Source of the DNA: Erwinia persicina NBRC 102418
GTDB lineage: Bacteria; Pseudomonadota; Gammaproteobacteria; Enterobacterales; Enterobacteriaceae
Direction: 5' to 3'
NCBI RefSeq assembly: GCF_001571305.1
Contig: NZ_BCTN01000015.1
Coordinates: 62,001-126,000 of the forward strand
DNA: 64,000 nt
Positions 20,268 through 28,305 of this stretch are shown here, piece after piece. Every line of letters begins with the position of its first letter. Position 1 is the stretch's first letter. The notes under the pieces are model-generated. The model was not told where the DNA came from. It worked only from the letters and a program-made list of their open reading frames with translations, and searched no databases. The position numbers and the translations under genes were made by a program.

Positions 20268-20440
20268 AATATTTCCTATTCATTTTTGAGCCACTTTATG
20301 TGGCGAACATGGCCTGTTCATCAGAATTTATCTTATGGGCACTTAGGAGGAGGCTCTCGATGAAGGGATATCTGTGATAACACTTGTACTGAGGACTGCT
20401 TTACTAAAACTGCTTTCATAAGGTCTGTATTCCAAACCGA
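20268..20440 (-). promoter_or_regulatory. Cold-shock mRNA leader (cspA-type 5' UTR)
   Basis: From about 20440 leftwards the transcript would begin CGGTTTGGAATACAGACC and continue with AAAGCAG, GTAAAGCAG and ATCCCTTCATCGAG. This parallels the E. coli cspA leader (cold box CGGTTTGACGTACAGACC, then AAAGCAGTGTAGTAAGG). It is about 170 nt long, the right size for a temperature-sensing leader that changes structure and stabilises the mRNA in the cold. Confidence 0.8.
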
Positions 20441-20447
20441 TGCAAAC

Positions 20448-20477
20448 ATAGTAGACCGGATACGCCTGAACAAGCAA
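20448..20477 (-). promoter_or_regulatory. Promoter of the cold shock gene
   Basis: Minus-strand TTGCTT (20472-20477) and TACTAT (20448-20453), 18 bp apart, place the start near 20440 at the expected beginning of the cspA-type leader. Confidence 0.7.
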
Positions 20478-20592
20478 GGATTCATTTCACTTATATTTTT
20501 GGAACTTTATGCAGACATTGCTGTCAGTGAAAAGCGCCGAGGACAGGGTAAAAAGCAAGCTAATGGAAAAACCGCTTCAGAGGTCAAATGAT

Positions 20593-20623
20593 AAAAGCCC
20601 TGACGAACATCGCCAGGGCTTTT
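20593..20623. terminator. Strong bidirectional hairpin terminator
   Basis: AAAAGCCCTG (20593-20602) pairs perfectly with CAGGGCTTTT (20614-20623). The gene it serves is not obvious: on its right lies about 0.8 kb with no convincing gene, and on its left is the cold shock promoter. Confidence 0.8.
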
Positions 20624-21435
20624 AGGTTACTGCTAACTCAAATTTTAACATTAACGAACTTAACAAGTTTTACTGCTATTAATACTTCGTTGAATGTACG
20701 TGTTTATTACGGACAGTATTAGTGACTAAAATTCTAGCTTACCTCCATAAATGACAGTTAACATCATCATGCCAGTCAACAGACATGGCGGTTTAAACAA
20801 GTACACACCCATCGCGACGTAGACTCTTTGATACGTGGCTCGACTTCTGTTGTGACTAAGTAGCAAACGTCACAACCTCCAGACTTGCTTGCATCGGTAA
20901 AACATAGCCTTATGTCGTCGCGTTACGTTCCCATCCTGCGATTTTGCAACTGACTGCATGGCCTTAAAGCATCGTTGAAGTAAGTAAAATAAACCTGACA
21001 CTTACGACAACCTTCCCAAACTAAAATACTTCGTGGCCTTCATCGCATCTATATTCATGACTCTTTACTGCATCACAGCCGGGTAATATTCGCCTGCTGT
21101 GGAATCTAATCTACTGCTTTAAAAAACAGAGTCAATACTGTTTTTAATAACATGTGATTATTATCAGTATTAAAGGGAGCGCCAGCTCACATAATGAAGC
21201 GATCTGATGATATTATCGGCATTTGTCAGTAATAACGGGCGATATTATTATCCTGAAAGGTGAAAAACCCGCTGGTAATCAATATTCATGCCACATCAGA
21301 AAGAACTGAAAATTAAATTATCGCGGGGATTTCTTATTTATTTTAAATCGTTAATGGACAGCGCTGTCTGTGCCTGACCCGTGAACTCGTGACGTGATAC
21401 ACTCGCCCTCCCCTGCTGAACCGCTGCGAGCCGCT
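20624..21435. other. 812-bp region without a recognised gene
   Basis: AT-rich, with no long reading frame on either strand. A 28-codon minus-strand frame at 20726-20812 encodes a short hydrophobic peptide (begins MGVYLFKPPCLL) but has no good ribosome site. An imperfect palindrome AAAAACAG/CTGTTTTT lies at about 21122-21147. Since a strong terminator bounds the left end, a small RNA or small-protein gene transcribed leftwards is possible but not shown. Confidence 0.4.
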
Positions 21436-22218
21436 ATGAATACCCCGCAACCTAACACCCAACTGATCCGCTGTGACCGCCCGACCGCACACGTGGCGCG
21501 CCTGACATTGAACCGTCCTACTGCCGGTAACGCCTACAATGCCGTGATGATTGCGGAGCTTGAACAGTGCCTTAACTGGTGCGAACAACAGCCCGATATC
21601 CGCACCGTGCTGCTGACCGGCAGCGGCACCGTGTTTTGCGGCGGAGCCGATTTGCAGGAGGCCTTTACAGATGGCGGTAAAGCGCTGCTTAACTCACAGG
21701 GCGGCTTTAATCCGCTACAGCATCTGCCCCGACGAAAAATTTGGGTGGCCGCCCTGAACGGTCATGCCTTTGGCGGGGGGCTTGAGCTGGCGCTGGAGTG
21801 TGATTTTATCGTGGCCACAGACCAGGTAAAAATCGCCCTGCCGGAAGTTAAACACGGCCTGTTACCGCTGGGTGGGGGGATCGGCCAGCTGGCGACGCGA
21901 CTGCCTGCCAACCTGGCCCGGGAAATGCTCTTAACGGGTGAGCCTGTTGACGCTACACGTGCCCACGCGCTGGGTCTGTTTTATCAGGTTACCCCGGCAG
22001 AAGATCTGCTGGAGAGCGCACTGGCACTCGCAGCCCGCCTGAACCGCAACGCACCGCTGGCCGTTCAGGCCTGTAATGCGCTGCTCAGACAGGCGCTGGC
22101 AGTCGATCTCAGCCAGCAGAGCATGGCCGAGTTAGCGCAACTGCAGCAGAGTGAAGACTTTCAGGAAGGCCAGCGTGCCTTTACTGAGCAGCGCAGGCCG
22201 CTGTGGACAGGCAAATAG
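21436..22218 (+). CDS. Enoyl-CoA hydratase/isomerase (crotonase) family protein
   Basis: About 260 residues from ATG 21436; a GTG at 21394 would extend it. Crotonase-fold motifs are visible: the oxyanion-hole strands FCGGADLQEAF and NGHAFGGGLELALECDF, the Glu of that segment, and LPEVKHGLLPLGGGIGQLATRL with the second acidic position. It should hydrate or isomerise a CoA-bound enoyl chain; the exact substrate is unknown. It converges with the thiolase gene (7-bp gap) and begins a block of acyl-CoA genes absent from the E. coli region. Confidence 0.88.
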   Translation: MNTPQPNTQLIRCDRPTAHVARLTLNRPTAGNAYNAVMIAELEQCLNWCEQQPDIRTVLLTGSGTVFCGGADLQEAFTDGGKALLNSQGGFNPLQHLPRRKIWVAALNGHAFGGGLELALECDFIVATDQVKIALPEVKHGLLPLGGGIGQLATRLPANLAREMLLTGEPVDATRAHALGLFYQVTPAEDLLESALALAARLNRNAPLAVQACNALLRQALAVDLSQQSMAELAQLQQSEDFQEGQRAFTEQRRPLWTGK

Positions 22219-22225
22219 CGCGACT

Positions 22226-23431
22226 TCAGAGCGATACAGCCTGGAATAACGCGCTTAACCCCAGGCCCCCGGCGATGCCCAGCATGGCCAGGCCAAAGCC
22301 GTCTCCGTCTGGCTCCGCCAGCAGCTGGCTGAACAGTCGCGTGACCATGATTGCGCCGGAGGCACCGTAAGGATGACCCAGTGCAATCGCTCCGCCCTGT
22401 AAGTTAATACGCTGCTCATCAATGCCCAGCGCATCAAGCGATCCCAGCACCTGGGCGGCAAAGGCTTCGTTAAATTCAATCAACGCGATGTGGCGGGTGG
22501 TCAGGCCGGGCTGGCGGGCCAGCAATTTTTGCGTCGCGGGTACCGGCCCGAGGCCAAGCAGATTAGGGTCGACGCCGGCACTACAGGCATCGGCAAAAAG
22601 CAGCCCCCGGGTGAAACCGCACTCACGTGCTTTACGACGGCTCATCACCAGCAGTAACGATGCACCGTCATTGAGCGGGCAACAGTTGCCCGCCGTCACC
22701 GTCCCTCCGGCGACAAACGCCGGGGGCAGCGCCGCCAGTTTCTCCAGCGATGTGTTGGCGCGCGGGCACTCGTCCACCGCCACCCACTGGCCTTTCACGC
22801 TGACCGGTACGATTTCCTGTCGGAACGCACCCTGCTGTTGGGCGGCCAGCGCGCGCTGATGGCTGCGCAGGGCAAACTGATCCTGTCGTTCACGGCTGAT
22901 ACCACACTGGCGCGCCACGTTTTCCGCCGCGATACCCATTTCAGGGTCACCGATATCGTCCGGGGAAAACTGCGCGCGGCCGTAAAAACGCGGCATCTGC
23001 TTCAGCGAGGTGGGCTTTTCCACCCGCCACGGGGCGGTACTGACGCTTTCGACGCCCCCCGCCAGATAACACTCCCCCGCCCGGGCCTGCACCAGCCGAC
23101 AGGCCTGGATCACCGCTTCCAGCCCGGAGCCACACTGGCGATCCACCGTCACCGCTGGAACGGAGAGCGGCAATCCCGCCGCCAGCGCCGCCAGGCGGGC
23201 AATATTGCCGCCGCCACCGGTCGCGTTGCCGATGATGACTTCATCAACAGGGGTAAACCCCGGCGGTAGCAGTTCAGTAATCTGCTCAAAAAGCGGCATC
23301 AGCAGATTTTCCATCGTTACGCCGGCAAAGACACCGTAGGCCCGGCCAACGGGCGTGCGCCGGGCCGCCACAATGACCGGCTGCGCGTCATCGTCAGGCT
23401 GATAACTCAGTAAGCTCTGTGCTACTGCCAT
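22226..23431 (-). CDS. Thiolase family protein (acetyl-CoA C-acyltransferase-like), second catalytic Cys missing
   Basis: 401 residues. The nucleophile Cys100 is present in VTVDRQCGSGLEA, NEAFAAQ begins at Asn321, and the catalytic His353 lies in GGAIALGHPYGASGA. The usual C-terminal motif C-x-G-G-G is replaced by LGIAGGLG, with glycine at residue 385 where the second catalytic cysteine is expected. It could still bind and condense or cleave acyl-CoAs by altered chemistry. NATGGGGNIARLA near residue 69 is distinctive. The gene overlaps the upstream acyl-CoA ligase by 38 bp, so the two are translated together. Bacillus subtilis has a similar thiolase-ligase-BioY trio (yhfS-yhfT-yhfU). Confidence 0.86.
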   Translation of the reverse strand: MAVAQSLLSYQPDDDAQPVIVAARRTPVGRAYGVFAGVTMENLLMPLFEQITELLPPGFTPVDEVIIGNATGGGGNIARLAALAAGLPLSVPAVTVDRQCGSGLEAVIQACRLVQARAGECYLAGGVESVSTAPWRVEKPTSLKQMPRFYGRAQFSPDDIGDPEMGIAAENVARQCGISRERQDQFALRSHQRALAAQQQGAFRQEIVPVSVKGQWVAVDECPRANTSLEKLAALPPAFVAGGTVTAGNCCPLNDGASLLLVMSRRKARECGFTRGLLFADACSAGVDPNLLGLGPVPATQKLLARQPGLTTRHIALIEFNEAFAAQVLGSLDALGIDEQRINLQGGAIALGHPYGASGAIMVTRLFSQLLAEPDGDGFGLAMLGIAGGLGLSALFQAVSL

Positions 23432-24905
23432 GTTGTGCGATCCTTTTTTCCAGCTCGGCGCGTTTGATTTTTCCGGCCGCCGTCAGCGGCCAGTGCGTAA
23501 TATGATAAAAATGGCGGGGCTGTTTATATTTTGCCAGTACGTCACGACAGCGTTGGGGGAGCAGTCGCAGATCGTCCGCAGACGCTTCAACGATAGCGAC
23601 CATCTTTTTGCCTGCATCCTCATCATCAACGGCAATCACCACCGCTTCAATAATGCCAGGCAGCGATTTAATCGCTGACTCTATTTCGGCAAGATAAATA
23701 TTATTCCCACCGCTAAGGATCATATTTCCCCGGCGGCCAATCACATGCAGACGGTATTTTTCATCCAGATAACCGATATCCCCAACCGTCGCCAGGGCTC
23801 CCTGTTTCACGAACGCATTGCTGTCATCCCCCCATAAATACCGGTCAATAATTTGCTCACTGTGGATATAAATGGTTCCGGGCTGATTATGCGGCAGTCG
23901 CTCACCGTCATCATTACGGATGCTGATGTGCACACCGGGAAAAGCCTGCCCGACCGCGGCCAGCGAAGCGCCTATATCTGCCTCATCAGGCGTGGACACG
24001 GCGATAAAGCCAAGTTCCGAAGCCCCGTAATACTCCTGTATCCGGGCTGCAGGAAACAGCGCCCGCGCCTGGCGATAGTGGTTCATTTCCAGTTTCGCGC
24101 CGGCACTGACCAGACGGCGCAGGCTGGGGCAGGCTGCGGCCCCCACCGCGCGCGCAAATCCGGCGATCATCGTGGGCACGACCACCAGCCGTTCAATCTG
24201 CTGCCGGGCGATCAGCGCCAGTACGGATTCCGGTTGCCACCGGCCGGGGCTGTAAAACGTGCCCCCCGAGTACAGCGTTTCGTTCAGGCAATACAGTCCA
24301 ATGCCGTTTGAAAGTGGGCCGGGAAACAGCGTCGAAGGGGCTCCCTGCAGGCCAAAGATCGCCTCACCATTCTCCAGGCTGGCCCGCCAGGATCGCCGCG
24401 AACGGATAAAGGCTTTCGGCAGGCTGGTGGTGCCCGAGGTGAAGTTAATTAAGAACGGTGTCTCAGCCTGCATCCCGTCGCTAAAAGCGGCATCGTCCGG
24501 GACGTTTGCGTGACGTTGCCCATCGCCAATCACCTGCCAGCGAACCGACAAACGATCGGCCAGCGCTTCCAGCGCCTCATCCCCGGGACGTAACAACAGG
24601 AGTGCCGGATTCAGGCTGTGCAGGATGTCATTCAGCTGTGCTGCGGGGGCCTGCGGGTCAATAATGGCGGCAGTAAAAGGCTGGGCGCTGGCGGCCAGCC
24701 AGGCAACGGGAAAGGTAATGTCATTACCGGCCGCGATAGCGATAATACGGCTGCCGCTGGCACGCGGGTCCCGGGGAAGGGTCTGGTACAACGCCTGTGC
24801 GCTCTGCCACAGCTGCTGCCAGCTCAGGGTGGCACCGGCGATATTCACAGCGATCCGCGCGGGGTGGTTTTCCGCATGATATTTTACTTTGTCATGTACC
24901 GGCAT
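23394..24905 (-). CDS. AMP-binding acyl-CoA synthetase/ligase
   Basis: 503 residues, an ANL-superfamily adenylate-forming enzyme. Motifs in order: INFTSGTTSLPKAFIRS (phosphate-binding loop, about residue 160), QEYYGASELGFIAVST (about 290), VGDIGYLDEKYRLHVIGRRGN, and AAGKIKRAEL near the C terminus with the catalytic Lys. It should activate a carboxylic acid to its acyl-CoA; the acid is unknown. It overlaps the thiolase downstream and lies 5 bp after the thioesterase gene, giving the operon order thioesterase-ligase-thiolase. A pimelate-like or fatty acid substrate is suggested only by the nearby biotin genes. Confidence 0.88.
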   Translation of the reverse strand: MPVHDKVKYHAENHPARIAVNIAGATLSWQQLWQSAQALYQTLPRDPRASGSRIIAIAAGNDITFPVAWLAASAQPFTAAIIDPQAPAAQLNDILHSLNPALLLLRPGDEALEALADRLSVRWQVIGDGQRHANVPDDAAFSDGMQAETPFLINFTSGTTSLPKAFIRSRRSWRASLENGEAIFGLQGAPSTLFPGPLSNGIGLYCLNETLYSGGTFYSPGRWQPESVLALIARQQIERLVVVPTMIAGFARAVGAAACPSLRRLVSAGAKLEMNHYRQARALFPAARIQEYYGASELGFIAVSTPDEADIGASLAAVGQAFPGVHISIRNDDGERLPHNQPGTIYIHSEQIIDRYLWGDDSNAFVKQGALATVGDIGYLDEKYRLHVIGRRGNMILSGGNNIYLAEIESAIKSLPGIIEAVVIAVDDEDAGKKMVAIVEASADDLRLLPQRCRDVLAKYKQPRHFYHITHWPLTAAGKIKRAELEKRIAQHGSSTELTELSA

Positions 24906-24910
24906 AACAC

Positions 24911-25351
24911 TCAGTCTCCGGCAAACGGCAAATGTTGCATCAGCGCCTGACGCGCTTCATCGGGGATTAGGCAGGGTTTATTATCCGAAAGATCCACGCA
25001 CACCCAGACTAATTTCCCTTCGGCACTCAACGTGGTGTTATCTTCCAGCATTAAGCGGATAGTGAAAATTAAACTGCTGTTGCCGATTTTTTCAATCAAC
25101 ACCTGCGGTAACACCACATCATCCACCGACAGAGGATAAAAGAATGTGGCTTCGCATTTTTTCACATGGTAGGCAACGCCCGCCGTGTGCGGCCGAAACA
25201 GGGGCAGAATATCAGCGCGGCGGAACGCATTAACAACGGCATCTTCACAATAATCTAAATAGACTGAATTATGCACGTGACCGTTTAAATCTATATCGCG
25301 CATTGATACGCGAAATGCTTCGCTATTATACTGTTCCTGCATAAAAATCAT
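24911..25351 (-). CDS. Acyl-CoA thioesterase (hotdog, 4HBT type)
   Basis: About 146 residues with the 4-hydroxybenzoyl-CoA thioesterase active-site block MRDIDLNGHVHNSVYLDYCEDA, including the catalytic Asp. It should hydrolyse an acyl-CoA or acyl-ACP. The frame opens upstream at 25435, but homology begins at MQEQYNSEAFRVS, so the start is 25351 or 25342. It is first in a leftward operon (thioesterase, ligase, thiolase) and divergent from an enoyl-reductase-like gene 37 bp away, so the two share a promoter interval. Confidence 0.83.
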   Translation of the reverse strand: MIFMQEQYNSEAFRVSMRDIDLNGHVHNSVYLDYCEDAVVNAFRRADILPLFRPHTAGVAYHVKKCEATFFYPLSVDDVVLPQVLIEKIGNSSLIFTIRLMLEDNTTLSAEGKLVWVCVDLSDNKPCLIPDEARQALMQHLPFAGD

Positions 25352-25388
25352 AAACCTGTCAACCGGACAACACGAAAGAAAATATACC

Positions 25389-26375
25389 ATGAAAGAGACT
25401 TTATTCACCAGAGCCCTCGTCCGGGAGTTCGGCAATATCAGTCACGTTATGCAGCTTGAACAACAGGCTCTGCCGCCCTTAGCCGCAGGCCAGGTCCGGG
25501 TTAAAATGGCATTCGCCACTATCAACCCCTCCGATATTATTACGATTTCCGGAGCCTATCGGTCGCGTATCGCCCTGCCCTTTGTGCCCGGTTTTGAGGG
25601 CATGGGGCGGATCAGCCAGAGCGACGATCCCAGCCTGCGCGTTGGTCAGCGTGTTCTGCCGGTAGGCAGCATGGGCGCGTGGCAACACTATAAAGACAGC
25701 GATCCGCAGTGGTGCTTTACCCTGCCTGACTTTGTCACCGACCAGCAGGCGGCAACCAGCTATGTTAACCCGATGACCGCGCTGCTGATGCTGACAGAAG
25801 CGCTTCAGCGCTCACCGGGGATGCGGATTATTATCAATGCGGCCAATTCGGCCATCGGCAAAATGCTGATCCGCATCGCCAACCACCTGGGGCTGACGCC
25901 GATCGCCATCGTACGAAAAGCTGAAAACCTCGGCCTGTTTCGCGGCTGTACCACCGAGCAGGTGTTGAACAGCAGTGCGGAGACGTACCCGCAGGCGCTG
26001 GCCGCCATTGCCCGTCAGGGGGGGGCAGCAGCCATCCTCGACTGCATTGGCGGTGAAGCGTCGCTGACGCTGGCACAGGCGCTGATGCCGGGCGGGCAGT
26101 TTATCCACTACGGCCTGCTGTCCGGCCAGCCGATACCGGCCACCTTCTGGCGCAGCCGTCCGGATATTCGTTTTTCCAACTTCCATCTGCGGTTATGGGT
26201 ACATCATCATGATAAGGCGCTGGTACAGCGCAGGATTAATGAAGTGATGACGCTGATCCGCGACGGTGTAATTGCCACCGATATAGTGGCCGAATATGCG
26301 CTGGAGGAGATCGATAAAGCGGTCAGAGACGTGCAGTCCGGCGAGCTGAAAGGGAAAATTTTACTGCGGCTCTGA
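25389..26375 (+). CDS. MDR-family oxidoreductase (trans-2-enoyl-CoA reductase-like)
   Basis: 328 residues, medium-chain dehydrogenase/reductase fold without the structural zinc cysteines. The N-terminal substrate domain (INPSDIITISGAYRSR) is typical of quinone and enoyl-thioester reductases. The Rossmann part shows IIINAANSAIGKMLIRIANHLG and AAILDCIGGEASL. NADPH-dependent enoyl-CoA reduction is the likeliest reaction, from family and neighbours. It is divergent from the thioesterase operon and convergent with bioY. The product would complement a crotonase and a ketoreductase in a reductive acyl-CoA cycle. Confidence 0.82.
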   Translation: MKETLFTRALVREFGNISHVMQLEQQALPPLAAGQVRVKMAFATINPSDIITISGAYRSRIALPFVPGFEGMGRISQSDDPSLRVGQRVLPVGSMGAWQHYKDSDPQWCFTLPDFVTDQQAATSYVNPMTALLMLTEALQRSPGMRIIINAANSAIGKMLIRIANHLGLTPIAIVRKAENLGLFRGCTTEQVLNSSAETYPQALAAIARQGGAAAILDCIGGEASLTLAQALMPGGQFIHYGLLSGQPIPATFWRSRPDIRFSNFHLRLWVHHHDKALVQRRINEVMTLIRDGVIATDIVAEYALEEIDKAVRDVQSGELKGKILLRL

Positions 26376-26395
26376 GGCGGAATAGCTGTAATCAG

Positions 26396-26419
26396 GGCCG
26401 ACCGAAAAGACGATCGGCC
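26396..26419. terminator. Hairpin between the MDR gene and bioY
   Basis: GGCCGACCG (26396-26404) pairs with CGATCGGCC (26411-26419) with one mismatch and a 6-nt loop, between convergent genes. It is another member of the GATCGGCC hairpin set. Confidence 0.55.
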
Positions 26420-26437
26420 TCTTCAACTGCCTGTGGC

Positions 26438-26977
26438 TCAGTCTAACGTGGGGTACGCCCGGCGCACGGCACGGACAATCAGCACCGCCAGCACCACCTT
26501 CACCATATCCCCCGGCAGGAAACCCAGTGAGCCCAGCGCGGCCTGCTTAAGGGGTAACCCGGCCATCACGGCAATCCACGGAATGCCCGCAGAGTAAATC
26601 ACCACGACGCCCCCCAGTGTCAGGATCAGCCCTTCCCTGACCGCCGTCAGCGAGCGCAGGAAGCGCTGGTAGAGATAACCTATCAGCAGCGCCGCCAGCG
26701 GCCACGCCAGAAGAAAGCCCCCGCTCGGGCCAAAGAAGATCCCCAGACCGCCACGGCCTCCCGCCAGCAGTGGCAGGCCAACTGCCACCAGCACGACAAA
26801 CAACACCATCGCCAGCGCGCCACGCCTGGCACCGGCAATCGCCCCCGCCAGCATGGGGCCTAAGGTCTGGGCGGTGATCGGCACCGCAATCACCGGCAGG
26901 CTGAATGCCGGGAGCAAGCCCAGCGCAGCGGTGATCGCGGCGAAAAGCGCAATATAAACAATATCTCGGGTGGACAT
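26438..26977 (-). CDS. bioY: Biotin transporter BioY (ECF substrate-binding component)
   Basis: 179 residues with about six hydrophobic segments. The BioY family pattern is clear: ALFAAITAALGLLPAFSLPVIAVPITAQTLGPMLAGAIAGARRG near the N terminus, then GGRGGLGIFFGPSGGFLLAWPLAA. It captures biotin in the inner membrane and works with the T and A components encoded just upstream. Start and stop codons of bioY and bioN overlap (TAATG), so they are co-translated. Confidence 0.94.
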   Translation of the reverse strand: MSTRDIVYIALFAAITAALGLLPAFSLPVIAVPITAQTLGPMLAGAIAGARRGALAMVLFVVLVAVGLPLLAGGRGGLGIFFGPSGGFLLAWPLAALLIGYLYQRFLRSLTAVREGLILTLGGVVVIYSAGIPWIAVMAGLPLKQAALGSLGFLPGDMVKVVLAVLIVRAVRRAYPTLD

Positions 26978-27621
26978 TAAGATCCTCTCACTTTCTCAGC
27001 ATCGTTACGCTCAGGGCGCAGTTTGGGGTCCCAGGCGCGGGCTTCCAGCGCCGCTGCAATATCATCGGCCATCTTCAGGGTACGGACGATCACCGGGATA
27101 GCAATGGCAATGACACTGCGATCCAGTCCCCGAGCTTTTTGCGCTTCACGCACTTCAGCCACGATGGCCGCCAGTACCGGAATAAAGCGCATCGCCAGGG
27201 ACAGCGCCAGGCTGACTTTTGCCGGGTTGATTCGCATATAGCGCAGCCAGAAAAGGCCTTTCTCCAGCGCGTCAATCATCGCCGTGGTACGGGTCGTCAG
27301 CGTCACCAGTGCCGCCATCAATAGCAGCGCCGCCAGCCGGGAAATCACCAGCACACCCGACTGCCAGCTGACCATCCACCACTGTACGGCGAACAACAGT
27401 GCCAGCACCCACAGCAGCGGCTTGAGCTGCAGCAGCATGATGCGTGGTGAAATACGCGCCAGCGGGTAGCACAGCCCCACCAGCAGCAGGGCGACCAGCG
27501 ATGTTTCCAGGCGCGGGAAGATAAACAGCAGCGTGCCCAGCAGCGCCAGGGTGAGGATCTTCATTCCCGGCGGCAAGCGATGTATGATCGAATGTCCCGG
27601 AATATAATCACTCAACATCAT
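26977..27621 (-). CDS. bioN: ECF transporter T component (BioN/CbiQ family)
   Basis: 214 residues. Multiple membrane segments are present, for example [19 protein letters not shown] and [21 protein letters not shown]. The coupling-helix type Ala-Arg-Gly motifs of CbiQ proteins are visible as EAQKARGLD and LEARAWD near the C terminus. It links BioY to the ATPase BioM. The start overlaps the bioM stop by 4 bp (27618-27621). Confidence 0.92.
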   Translation of the reverse strand: MMLSDYIPGHSIIHRLPPGMKILTLALLGTLLFIFPRLETSLVALLLVGLCYPLARISPRIMLLQLKPLLWVLALLFAVQWWMVSWQSGVLVISRLAALLLMAALVTLTTRTTAMIDALEKGLFWLRYMRINPAKVSLALSLAMRFIPVLAAIVAEVREAQKARGLDRSVIAIAIPVIVRTLKMADDIAAALEARAWDPKLRPERNDAEKVRGS

Positions 27622-28292
27622 GACATCATCCTGACATACTCTTTCAATGCTATGTGAGGCAGGTCATCAATCACCACCTGACCGCGGTCAAAGACCAGTA
27701 CGCGGTCAAAATCCTGCAAAAATTCCAGATCGTGTGACACCACGATAGCCGTCTGGTCGAGATCGGCAATCGCCTGTGCAATACGCCGCTTGTTGCGCAG
27801 ATCGAGCAGCGTGGTCGGTTCATCGAAAACGATATATTCCGGCTCCATGACCAGCACGCCAGAGATAGCCAGCAGCTGCTTCTGTCCACCGCTAAGGAGG
27901 TGGGCGGGATGCTGACGCAGGTCCTGCATATCGTAGCGCGCCAGCGCCGCATCGGTACGTTCGCGGATCACCTGTTTCGACAGTCCGAGGTTTTTCATCC
28001 CGAAGGCGAGATCTTCCTCCACTACCGGGAAAACAATCTGGTTGTCCGGGTTCTGGAACACAAACCCAACCTTCCGCCGCACCGCTTTCCCCTGCTGACG
28101 GGTATTCAGCCCGTCGACCAGCACCTCCCCCTGTTGGGGTAATAACAGGCCGTTCAGCAGGCGGGCAAAAGTGCTTTTGCCACAGCCATTGCTGCCGACA
28201 ATGCCAATGCGTTTTTCCGTGAGTTGCAAATTAATGTTATCGAGGACTTTCCGTTCGCCGTAAGCATGCGATACCCCTTTCAGTTCCAGCAT
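27618..28292 (-). CDS. bioM: ECF transporter ATP-binding component (BioM/CbiO family)
   Basis: 224 residues. Walker A is [16 protein letters not shown], the Q-loop [11 protein letters not shown], the signature [17 protein letters not shown], Walker [14 protein letters not shown], and the switch His [10 protein letters not shown]. It powers biotin uptake with BioN and BioY. The start at 28292 has AGGAGG at 28298-28303; a frame open to 28340 would overlap the reductase gene. It is second in an SDR-bioM-bioN-bioY operon. Confidence 0.93.
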   Translation of the reverse strand: MLELKGVSHAYGERKVLDNINLQLTEKRIGIVGSNGCGKSTFARLLNGLLLPQQGEVLVDGLNTRQQGKAVRRKVGFVFQNPDNQIVFPVVEEDLAFGMKNLGLSKQVIRERTDAALARYDMQDLRQHPAHLLSGGQKQLLAISGVLVMEPEYIVFDEPTTLLDLRNKRRIAQAIADLDQTAIVVSHDLEFLQDFDRVLVFDRGQVVIDDLPHIALKEYVRMMS

Positions 28293-28305
28293 AATACCTC
28301 CTGGT

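Noticed and set aside
20726-20812. A 28-codon hydrophobic small protein on the minus strand
   Set aside because: No convincing ribosome site and a comparable frame exists on the opposite strand; kept only within the unexplained-region finding.
25343-25388. A BirA operator (TTGTAAACC-N14-16-GGTTTACAA) near the acyl-CoA/biotin genes
   Set aside because: Only a weak half-site (GGTTTATGA) is present before the thioesterase gene and no properly spaced partner was found; none was seen before the SDR-bioMNY operon either.
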